NCBI GenBank assembly: GCA_009785875.1
Contig: WQUF01000105.1
Span: 1 to 15,648 of the forward strand
Direction: 5' to 3'
DNA from: Oscillospiraceae bacterium
Lineage (GTDB): Bacteria > Bacillota > Clostridia > Clostridiales > Clostridiaceae
Length of the DNA stretch: 15,648 bases
Numbering within the stretch: the first letter of the stretch is position 1; each line of letters starts with the position of its first letter. Below, one piece after another: positions 1 through 5,784 of the stretch. The notes beneath the pieces are model-generated. The model was given only the letters and a program-made list of their open reading frames with translations, searched no databases and had not been told where the DNA came from. Both the position numbers and the translations under genes were made by a program.

Positions 1-426
1 TATTTGTTTTATTTCATCTCCCAGTATCGGCAGAAATGCTATTCCTATACATGCCATTAATGCTGCATCTTTGGGATTTCCTCCAAAAATTTTAATTGGG
101 CTGGCCAAAATTTCTATTGTTCTTGTAAGCTCCCTATATGAGAATATATGCACAAAAATATATGTACTGTTCCATACCAGCACAAGCTTAACTCCTGTTA
201 ATACTGCTGTCTGCAGGCTGTCAAGCACAATATTAAATATAACAATAATTAAGATTAATATGCTCAGCTTAAATAAAGCAGCTGCAGCTTTTCTAAGATT
301 TATTTTTAAGACTATCATTAACCCTAAATTAACACATGCACAAATTGCCAGCCACCAAACCGGCTGCACTATAAATATACCAAGTGTATATGTTAAAAAT
401 ATTACAAATTTTAATACTGATTTCAT
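1..426 (-). CDS. ecfT: ECF transporter transmembrane component EcfT (partial, 3' end outside window)
   Basis: This is the N-terminal 142 residues of the energy-coupling factor transmembrane subunit (EcfT/CbiQ family), which couples ATP hydrolysis by EcfA to substrate release from an S component. I translated it from the minus strand; the gene runs off the left edge with no stop. It starts MKSVLKFVIFLTYTLGIFIV, has about four hydrophobic segments, and reaches a GIAFLPILGDEIKQI stretch. That stretch resembles the conserved R/FxP-E-x-x-x-I region just before the EcfT coupling domain. The start ATG (426-424) overlaps the TGA of the upstream ATPase gene (425-423) as ATGA, so the two are translationally coupled. 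It is the fourth gene of the riboswitch-controlled folate operon, which suggests a module serving FolT, although ECF T/A units can also serve several S components. The family is clear; the exact substrate set is inferred. Confidence 0.85.
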   Translation of the reverse strand, partial: MKSVLKFVIFLTYTLGIFIVQPVWWLAICACVNLGLMIVLKINLRKAAAALFKLSILILIIVIFNIVLDSLQTAVLTGVKLVLVWNSTYIFVHIFSYRELTRTIEILASPIKIFGGNPKDAALMACIGIAFLPILGDEIKQI

Positions 427-1239
427 TTATTAATTACTCCAATAATTTTTTCTATTAGTTCTTCCATTGTCCACTTCTCTAGTGTAATATCTATTCCCGC
501 TTCTTTAAGTTTTGCAAGAATCTGGGTTATCGCTGGTATTTTAAATCCGCTTTCCTTCAGCACATCTACATATTCCAATATGTCATTTTTATTAAATATA
601 TTAGTAATTTCACCTTCGTTTATAGTGATAATCCTGTCTGACATCAGTATTTCATTAACCACATTAGTCACATAAATTATGGTATACTCTTTTCCCTTCA
701 GCCCTGAAACAATATTATACACATCTTCTTTTCCCTCTGAATCTAGCATGGTTGTAGGCTCATCAAATATGATATACTTCGGATTTATGCTAAGCACCCC
801 CGCAATAGTTATTCTCTGCTTTTGCCCTAATGATAACTCATACGTATTTTTCTCTATGTATTCCTGCATGTTCACTTTTTCTAATCCTTCTTTTATCCTC
901 AGCTCCTTATCTTCCAGCCCTAAATTATTCAGTGCAAATATTAAATCATCATAAACATTATTAAATATAATTTGATTGTCCGGATTTTGAAATACTATTC
1001 CCACCATTTTTCTAATATCCAAAAAAGCTTGTTTATTTGAAGTGTTTTTATTATCAATAATTACTTCACCTGCCGTGGGTTTAAGCAGTCCTGCCATTAC
1101 CTTTGCAAGAGTTGACTTTCCGCGAGCCGTTTTTTCCTATAATGCTTACAACTTCACCTTCATGAATTTCTAAATTAATATTTTTAATGGCGGTAGTGCC
1201 GTTTTTATATTTATAATTTACATTTTTTAATTCAATCAT
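423..1239 (-). CDS. ecfA: ECF transporter ATPase EcfA, read through a +1 frameshift at a CGG codon in the Walker A motif
   Basis: This is an ABC ATPase of an ECF vitamin transporter. The start ATG at 1239 follows a perfect AGGAGG ribosome site. The zero frame reads MIELKNVNYKYKNGTT up to GKNGS (residue 39). Codon 40 is CGG (1122-1120), and the frame then stops at 1083-1081. Skipping one base at 1122 gives GGA AAG TCA ACT, completing Walker A as GKNGSGKST, and the frame runs on to a TGA at 425-423 (271 residues, normal for EcfA). Downstream motifs are the Q-loop VFQNPDNQI, signature LSLGQKQR, Walker B YIIFDEPTTMLD and a D-loop. The H-loop position reads YVTN rather than the usual THx, so the switch histidine is Asn here. 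The gene lies 39 bp after folC and overlaps ecfT by 4 bp. A truncated zero-frame product (52 residues) would be inactive. If the shift does not occur, this is a pseudogene. Confidence 0.88.
1120..1122 (-). other. Putative +1 frameshift site (in-frame CGG, ecfA)
   Basis: The coding strand reads GGC TCG CGG AAA GTC in the initiation frame. Homology requires GGC TCG (C) GGA AAG TCA, encoding NGSGKS. The skipped base is at 1122. The zero-frame stop UAA comes 13 codons later. Confidence 0.75.
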
Positions 1240-1278
1240 ATTACCTCCTCTTCCTAACCGCCTGGCTCCTACACTTCC

Positions 1279-2547
1279 TTATATTAATAGTTCGCATACT
1301 TTCTTATATATATAAAAACTCCCTATAATCAGGTTCAAACTGTCAGAATATTTTTCTTTAATTAATAGAGCTGCATCTTCTAATTCTTCCATATATAATT
1401 TATCCTCATTTATATATTGCTTTGCAGCATTGTATAAATCTATATTTGATACATATTTTTCTTTATCAATTCCATTTGTGAAAATAAATATTGCATTGTT
1501 ATTCTCGCAAAGTCTTGATATTACTGTTTTGTAATCCTTTGTTTTCAAAATTGAAACTATGTACACTTTTTTCGGATAATCTTTATAATACAAATCTATA
1601 CTTTCTCTTAAATTGATAATTGCACTTTCGTTGTGGGCACCATCAAAAATAATCAAAGGATTTTCACTTAAAAATTCTAACCTAGCTTTATGAATAACCG
1701 TGCTTAGTCCTTTTCTCACAGCCTCATCAGATATTTTATATCCTTTGCTTTTTAGTATATTTACGCATTCCAAGCATTCGGCCGCATTTTTTATCTGCGC
1801 TTTTCCTTTTAAATTAATCTTTGTATTTTTATATTCTTTGTAGTTAAATATTTGAAAACTGCCGTCATATCTGTAGTTTGATATATCTTCTTCTTTTATT
1901 AAATGCAGCTGGTTATGTTTTGCATCACATGCATTTTTGATTATCTCTACTGCATCTTCCTGATAAAAAAACACAGTATGTGAATTTTCCTTTATTATTC
2001 CTGCTTTGTGCCCAGCGATCTCCTCTATTGTACTTCCTAGAATATCCGTATGGTCATATCCTATTTTTGTAATCACAGAAACAATCGGGTCTATAATATT
2101 GGTGCAGTCCCATGTTCCGCCCATTCCTGTTTCTATTACTGCAATATCGCAATCCTTTTTTGCAAAATAAATAAGTGCAGCAGAGCTTATAACCTCAAAC
2201 CACTTTACCTGTATTTCGTTTTCCTTATTGTACTGCTCTATTATTTTTGACATAGGACCTATTATTTCTTCTATCTCTTCATCACTGATTTCCACATTAT
2301 TTATGCATATTCCGTCATTAAACCTGATTAAATGCGGAGATACAAATTTGCCTACTTTGTATCCGGCTTCTATCAGCACATTATTTAGCATTTCGCACAC
2401 ACTGCCCTTCCCATTTGTGCCGGCAACATGAACATATTTCATACTTTTATGCGGACTTCCGGATCTCTCCATAGTATATTCCATGGCTTTTAAAGTCGGG
2501 TCTTTTGTGAATTTTTCAAATTGTTCCAGATATTTATTAATGTTCAT
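1279..2547 (-). CDS. folC: Bifunctional folylpolyglutamate synthase / dihydrofolate synthase
   Basis: This cytosolic Mur-ligase-fold enzyme adds glutamate to folates (and to dihydropteroate where that branch exists), retaining folate in the cell. It has 422 residues, the usual FolC length. The ATP-binding P-loop is HVAGTNGKGSV near residue 41, followed by the FVSPHL motif (about 69-74), the glycine-rich ETGMGGTWDCTN (about 140-151), GYDHTDILGSTIEEIAGHKAG (about 164-184), and the C-terminal domain motif IIFDGAHN (about 299-306). The start ATG at 2547 overlaps the folT stop (ATGA), and ecfA starts 39 bp after its stop. Placement directly between a folate S component and the ECF A/T subunits suggests that imported folate is polyglutamylated by a co-transcribed enzyme. 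No in-frame CGG is present. Confidence 0.95.
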   Translation of the reverse strand: MNINKYLEQFEKFTKDPTLKAMEYTMERSGSPHKSMKYVHVAGTNGKGSVCEMLNNVLIEAGYKVGKFVSPHLIRFNDGICINNVEISDEEIEEIIGPMSKIIEQYNKENEIQVKWFEVISSAALIYFAKKDCDIAVIETGMGGTWDCTNIIDPIVSVITKIGYDHTDILGSTIEEIAGHKAGIIKENSHTVFFYQEDAVEIIKNACDAKHNQLHLIKEEDISNYRYDGSFQIFNYKEYKNTKINLKGKAQIKNAAECLECVNILKSKGYKISDEAVRKGLSTVIHKARLEFLSENPLIIFDGAHNESAIINLRESIDLYYKDYPKKVYIVSILKTKDYKTVISRLCENNNAIFIFTNGIDKEKYVSNIDLYNAAKQYINEDKLYMEELEDAALLIKEKYSDSLNLIIGSFYIYKKVCELLI

Positions 2548-3095
2548 TCTTCTTCCTCATAAAGATATTTCCTGACAAATGGCCTTAATCCTCTTTCCAG
2601 TGCATATATCAAAACTATCTGAATCGGCAGCATTATTGCCTGTTCAGTTATTCTTATAGCTAATATTGCCGTATATGCTTTATTCATTAAAATATACAGC
2701 CATAATCCATTCAGCAGCACAGAAATTAATGCAAGCGCCAGAACATTGCTTACTATTATATTTAAAATAAATTTCCATTCTTTTATCTCTTTATTTGGAT
2801 TTCTATATATCCAAACTCCATATATAAATCCTATTAATGCCGCACTCAGTGTAAATCCGGGAAAATACGGACCAAACGGCATTGTTATTGCCCCTATTAA
2901 ATCTCCTAGAGCGCCAACAACAACAGCATATTTCCAACCCAGTATTATTGCTGTAAGCATTACTGCAATCAGACTTAGGTTAATTTTTTGTATTGGTGTG
3001 CTTATTGTGAAAACTCTGTCTAACAATATGTACACAGCAATTAACAGTCCAGCTAGTATTATTTTTCTTAATTTCGGTATGTAAAATTTGACCAT
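2544..3095 (-). CDS. folT: Folate ECF transporter S component FolT
   Basis: This is the membrane substrate-binding subunit of a folate ECF importer, 183 residues with about six hydrophobic segments. Family features are an N-terminal LAGLLIAVYILLDRVFTI helix, a TPIQKINLSLIAVML segment, ALGDLIGAI, and the loop FGPYFPGFTLSAALIGFIYG, which is characteristic of FolT. The acidic tail ends YEEEE. The ATG at 3095 follows GAGGGGAG with an 8-nt spacer, and that ribosome site can be sequestered in a leader hairpin (3104-3143). The upstream leader is a THF riboswitch, and the next gene is folC with a 4-bp overlap. Family motif, riboswitch and neighbour together make folate the likely substrate. Confidence 0.93.
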   Translation of the reverse strand: MVKFYIPKLRKIILAGLLIAVYILLDRVFTISTPIQKINLSLIAVMLTAIILGWKYAVVVGALGDLIGAITMPFGPYFPGFTLSAALIGFIYGVWIYRNPNKEIKEWKFILNIIVSNVLALALISVLLNGLWLYILMNKAYTAILAIRITEQAIMLPIQIVLIYALERGLRPFVRKYLYEEEE

Positions 3096-3103
3096 AAAAA
3101 ATA

Positions 3104-3143
3104 CTCCCCTCTTTAATTTCCCACCATTAATTAAAGAAAAGAG
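3104..3143 (-). promoter_or_regulatory. Shine-Dalgarno-sequestering hairpin (expression platform of the THF riboswitch)
   Basis: The 15-nt segment CTCTTTTCTTTAATT (3143-3129) can pair along its whole length, with four G-U pairs, with AATTAAAGAGGGGAG (3118-3104). The latter contains the folT ribosome site. The loop is about 10 nt. There is no U-run directly after it, so translational rather than transcriptional control is inferred. Confidence 0.65.
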
Positions 3144-3164
3144 CTGCCAATCTTCTTTATATTT

Positions 3165-3260
3165 AATAGCGGAATGCGAAAATAAATCAGCGAATATTAT
3201 TCTTCTCCTGCTATCAACTTCCTGTATAGCAGTTCTTAACTATTTATTTCCTACTCTATT
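3165..3260 (-). ncRNA. Tetrahydrofolate (THF) riboswitch aptamer
   Basis: On the minus strand the folT leader begins AATAGAGTAGG and closes with GCATTCCGCTATT. AATAG pairs with CTATT as P1, and the GAGTAG and GCAT-CCGC segments match the conserved THF aptamer ends. Between them are the conserved GTTAAG, a stem CTGCTAT...ATAGCAG with loop ACAGGAAGTTG, then GAGAAG and a GAATAATATTC stem, and ATAAATA, which can pair with the TTTATTT on the 3' side. Order and spacing follow the THF-I class, known to control folT. The match was made by eye without a covariance model. Confidence 0.85.
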
Positions 3261-3267
3261 GTTATTT

Positions 3268-3296
3268 ATTTTATCAAAACAAATCGAATAGTTCAA
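3268..3296 (-). promoter_or_regulatory. Sigma-A-type promoter of the folate operon
   Basis: The minus strand has TTGAAC (3296-3291), a 17-nt spacer and TAAAAT (3273-3268), placing transcription start at the head of the THF riboswitch. The -35 lies inside the right arm of the inverted repeat behind nifU. Confidence 0.7.
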
Positions 3297-3316
3297 TACC
3301 ATATTTGAACTTATTC
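3286..3316 (-). terminator. Possible terminator hairpin after nifU
   Basis: Eleven bases after the nifU stop, GAATAAGTTCAA can pair with TTGAACTATTC around an 8-nt loop, with one bulged base. GATTTGTTTTG follows. The stem is AT-rich and the U-run interrupted, so termination would be modest. Confidence 0.45.
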
Positions 3317-3326
3317 TATGCCTTGT

Positions 3327-3782
3327 TTAATCTGCTTCGTTTACTTCACCTTCATGTGCGCAAGAAACACCTTCTTTTATGCCGCAAATTTTTATAATTT
3401 CTTCTTCAGTTTTATCTCCCTGCTTTCTATAATAGTCTGCAATTGCTGACCTTACAGCCTCTTCTGCCAATACTGAACAATGCAGCTTTACTGGAGGAAG
3501 CCCATCTAATGCATCTACTACTTCTTTATTTGTAAGTTTCAGTGCCTGCTCTATGGTTTTGCCTTTCAGCATCTCTGTAGACACACTGCTTGTTGCAATT
3601 GCAGCCCCGCATCCAAATGTTTTAAATTTTATATCTTCAATAATCCCATCCTTTATTTTTAAATACATCCTCATAATGTCTCCACAAACAGGATTCCCAA
3701 CCTCTCCAATTCCATCTGCATTTTCTATTTCCCCCACATTCCTTGGATTCGTATAATGGTCTATAACCTTGTCGCTATACAT
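3327..3782 (-). CDS. nifU: Iron-sulfur cluster scaffold NifU/IscU
   Basis: This cytosolic scaffold protein assembles Fe-S clusters from sulfur delivered by cysteine desulfurase. It has 151 residues, the IscU/NifU N-terminal type. It begins MYSDKVIDHYTNPRNVGEIE, and the three conserved cysteine ligands are in NPVCGDIM (about residue 33), FGCGAAIA (about 58) and LHCSVLAE (about 102). A short C-terminal tail contains two more cysteines, in KICGIKEG and GVSCAHEG, typical of clostridial versions. It is preceded by GGGAG at 3795-3791. It lies 173 bp downstream of nifS on the same strand; the spacer holds an inverted repeat and part of an 8-bp tandem repeat. It is the last gene of the dtxR-nifS-nifU set. 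Confidence 0.94.
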   Translation of the reverse strand: MYSDKVIDHYTNPRNVGEIENADGIGEVGNPVCGDIMRMYLKIKDGIIEDIKFKTFGCGAAIATSSVSTEMLKGKTIEQALKLTNKEVVDALDGLPPVKLHCSVLAEEAVRSAIADYYRKQGDKTEEEIIKICGIKEGVSCAHEGEVNEAD

Positions 3783-3850
3783 AACCTCTACTCCCTTCTC
3801 TATTCTATTATATTTTTTTTATTATTTCCCCTTTAATTAAATTTTTTAAT

Positions 3851-3931
3851 GTAAGAATGGTTGATGAAATTTTCCTGCGTCAAATTTCTTTATTTTAAAA
3901 TTTAGAATTTGAGTAAAGCGAAAATTCTTAC
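3851..3931. repeat. Imperfect long inverted repeat between nifS and nifU
   Basis: GTAAGAAT (3851-3858) is the inverse of ATTCTTAC (3924-3931). An inner arm TCAAATT (3880-3886) is the inverse of AATTTGA (3906-3912). GCGAAAATTC on the right partly matches TTTTC-GC on the left. It could fold as a roughly 80-nt RNA hairpin within the nifS-nifU transcript, or be a small MITE-like element. Confidence 0.5.
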
Positions 3932-3970
3932 TTTCATTCCTACATTCCTACATTTTTACATTCCTACATT
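3931..3970. repeat. Five tandem 8-bp units across the nifS stop codon
   Basis: On the plus strand the 8-mers are CTTTCATT, CCTACATT, CCTACATT, TTTACATT and CCTACATT. On the minus strand the unit is AATGTAGG. The nifS stop TAA (3958-3956) exists only because one unit reads AATGTAAA instead of AATGTAGG. Confidence 0.8.
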
Positions 3971-5122
3971 ATATAAAGGTGACATGTCTCTTAATTTCTG
4001 AACTATTTCTGCCAGATTCTCTATCACATAGTCTATCTCTTCTTTTGTATTGTGTCTTCCTATTGTAATTCTGAGCGAACCATGTGCTATTTCATGAGGC
4101 AGCCCTATTGCCAGCAGAACATGTGACGGGTCTAAAGAGCCTGATGTACAGGCGCTTCCGCTTGATGCACATATTCCCTTTAAGTCCAGATTTAGAAGCA
4201 TTCCTTCACCTTCAATATATCTAAATGATATATTGGTATTCCCAGGTAGCCTCTGCTCTAGGTCTCCATTAATTTTTATATATGGAATCTTTTTTTTCAC
4301 TTCTGCAATGTAGTAATCTCTAAGCTCTTTAATATGCCTATTATTCTCTTCCAGATTTTCATATGCAAGTTCTATAGCCTTTCCCAGTCCGACTATTCCT
4401 GCAACATTTTCTGTTCCTGCTCTTTTACCTCTTTCCTGATGTCCCCCGGTTATAAATTTATCAAATTTTACACCTTTTCTAACATATAAAGCTCCCACAC
4501 CTTTCGGTCCGTAAAACTTATGTGCAGATAAAGACAGCAGGTCTACTCCCAAGTCTTTTACATCAATTCTTATACTTCCCACTGCCTGCACTGCATCTGT
4601 ATGAAATATTACATTATGCTTTTTGGCTATCTGGGCTATTTCTTTTACAGGCTGAATAGTTCCAATTTCATTGTTTGCAAACATAATTGTAATTAATATA
4701 GTAGTGTCTTTTATAGCACTTTCCAGTTCTTCTAAATCTATTATTCCATTTTCGTATGCACCTATATACGTTACATCAAATCCGTCCTTTGCCAGGTCCT
4801 TGCAGGTGTCCAGCACTGCCGGATGTTCTATTTTAGAAGTAATAATATGATTCCCTTTGTTTCTATTTGCATGTGCCACACCTCTAATTGCTGTATTATC
4901 CGCTTCTGAACCTGAACCTGTAAAATATATTTCTGCCGGGTCTGCATTTAAAGCTTTTGCAACTTTTTCTCTGGCATTTTCCATGGCTTTTTTAGCACTT
5001 CTGCCTATACTGTATATAGAAGATGCATTCCCATATTCATTTTTTAAATATGGCATCATTTCGTTTAATACTTCCTCGTCTAACTGTGTTGTCGCAGCAT
5101 TGTCCAAATATATTGTATTCAT
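3956..5122 (-). CDS. nifS: Cysteine desulfurase NifS/IscS
   Basis: This PLP enzyme takes sulfur from cysteine as a persulfide and passes it to NifU for Fe-S assembly. It has 388 residues, the normal length. Motifs in order are YLDNAATTQLDEEV at the N terminus, GSGSEADNTAIRG (about 69-81), NNEIGTIQPVKEI (about 150-162), the PLP lysine in SLSAHKFYGPKGVGAL (about 198-213), GGHQERGKRAGTEN, and the catalytic-cysteine loop SSGSACTSGSLDPSHVL (about 320-336). The ATG at 5122 lies 12 nt after AGGAAGG. It starts 35 bp after the regulator gene and shares its promoter. The final residues YNVGM are encoded by the edge of an 8-bp tandem repeat, so the C terminus may vary between strains. Confidence 0.96.
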   Translation of the reverse strand: MNTIYLDNAATTQLDEEVLNEMMPYLKNEYGNASSIYSIGRSAKKAMENAREKVAKALNADPAEIYFTGSGSEADNTAIRGVAHANRNKGNHIITSKIEHPAVLDTCKDLAKDGFDVTYIGAYENGIIDLEELESAIKDTTILITIMFANNEIGTIQPVKEIAQIAKKHNVIFHTDAVQAVGSIRIDVKDLGVDLLSLSAHKFYGPKGVGALYVRKGVKFDKFITGGHQERGKRAGTENVAGIVGLGKAIELAYENLEENNRHIKELRDYYIAEVKKKIPYIKINGDLEQRLPGNTNISFRYIEGEGMLLNLDLKGICASSGSACTSGSLDPSHVLLAIGLPHEIAHGSLRITIGRHNTKEEIDYVIENLAEIVQKLRDMSPLYNVGM

Positions 5123-5157
5123 ATCATTTTCATTCCTTCCTAATTTATATTTTTACA

Positions 5158-5620
5158 CTATTCTACTAATCTCTTTTTGGCGGTAATTCTAACACAATTT
5201 CTGCACTTTTCGCTCTTCTCATCATAGCAGCATTCCAAATCGCCCAAATCTAAAATCTTATTAATATATTGCTCTAATTTACTTATACTCTCTTCTGAAA
5301 TTGAATTTTTCATAGCAGCCGCTTCTGTCTCCGCAATAGTTTCGTCAATTTCCAGAACATAGCTTAAAAAAAGTTTTATTATGTCATGCCTTTTCATTAT
5401 AGATTCAGCAATCATTTTGCCTGCTTTTGTTAATATAATATCTCCATAAACTTCATATTTTATTAAACCTTCTGATTTCAAATTGTTTAGAGCTCTATTA
5501 ACACTCGGCTTTGAATACCCAAGTCTTTTAGCAATTTCTGTCACTCTCACTTTATTCCCGAGTGCTTGATATAATGTAAATTACTTTTAAATACTCTGCT
5601 AATGAATTGGTTAATTTCAT
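5158..5620 (-). CDS. DtxR/MntR-family metal-dependent repressor, read through a +1 frameshift at CGG
   Basis: The family consists of winged-helix repressors that bind DNA when loaded with Fe2+ or Mn2+. The start ATG at 5620 follows AAAGG and reads MKLTNSLAEYLKVIYIISST, the standard DtxR N terminus, to codon 20. Codon 21 is CGG (5560-5558), with UAA two codons later (5554-5552). Skipping C5560 gives GGG AAT AAA GTG, and the protein continues GNKVRVTEIAKRLGYSKPSV (the helix-turn-helix) for 153 residues in total. The C-terminal part is the metal/dimer domain (KRHDIIKLFL, ETEAAAMKN) and ends with a cysteine cluster CC-x7-C-x2-C at about residues 134-145. The gene heads the nifS-nifU operon, where clostridia often have IscR. 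A 16-bp inverted repeat sits at its own promoter. Iron or Fe-S sensing is inferred; the family assignment is firm. Confidence 0.88.
5558..5560 (-). other. Putative +1 frameshift site (in-frame CGG, dtxR-like gene)
   Basis: The initiation frame reads AGC ACT CGG GAA TAA. Homology requires AGC ACT (C) GGG AAT AAA GTG. The zero-frame product would be only 22 residues. Confidence 0.75.
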
Positions 5621-5636
5621 ATTACTGCCTTTCTTT

Positions 5637-5652
5637 GTTAGTCTGCGCTAAC
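5637..5652. promoter_or_regulatory. Inverted-repeat operator, probably for the DtxR-like repressor
   Basis: GTTAG-N6-CTAAC is a perfect 5-bp-arm inverted repeat directly downstream of the -10 of the dtxR-nifS-nifU promoter, over the expected transcription start. Its arms resemble the TTAG/CTAA halves of DtxR-type sites, so metal-dependent autoregulation is inferred. Confidence 0.6.
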
Positions 5653-5681
5653 ATTTTATCTTTAATACATTTATTTGTCAA
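5653..5681 (-). promoter_or_regulatory. Promoter of the dtxR-nifS-nifU operon
   Basis: The minus strand has a consensus TTGACA (5681-5676), a 17-nt spacer and TAAAAT (5658-5653). The dtxR start is 33 bp beyond the -10. Confidence 0.8.
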
Positions 5682-5724
5682 TAGTTTTCGCAAATAAATT
5701 TATTTCTTTTTTTGTCTTTTTTAC

Positions 5725-5753
5725 TTGCTTTTTTATATTTTTGAATATATAAT
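5725..5753 (+). promoter_or_regulatory. Promoter of the HD-GYP regulator
   Basis: TTGCTT (5725-5730), a 17-nt spacer and a perfect TATAAT (5748-5753) lie 31 bp before the start codon. Confidence 0.65.
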
Positions 5754-5784
5754 CGTTTTATACGTGAAGTTGGAGGTACATTAT

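Noticed and set aside
71..433. Plus-strand reading frame of 120 codons at the left edge
   Set aside because: It is antisense to ecfT, has no ribosome site, and its product resembles no family; the minus-strand reading is clearly EcfT. The same reasoning removes the other antisense frames, for example 9168-9599, 7412-7729 and 13305-13604.
3119..3300. T-box or other amino-acid-sensing leader before folT
   Set aside because: There is no T-box sequence or specifier stem; the conserved words match the THF riboswitch instead.
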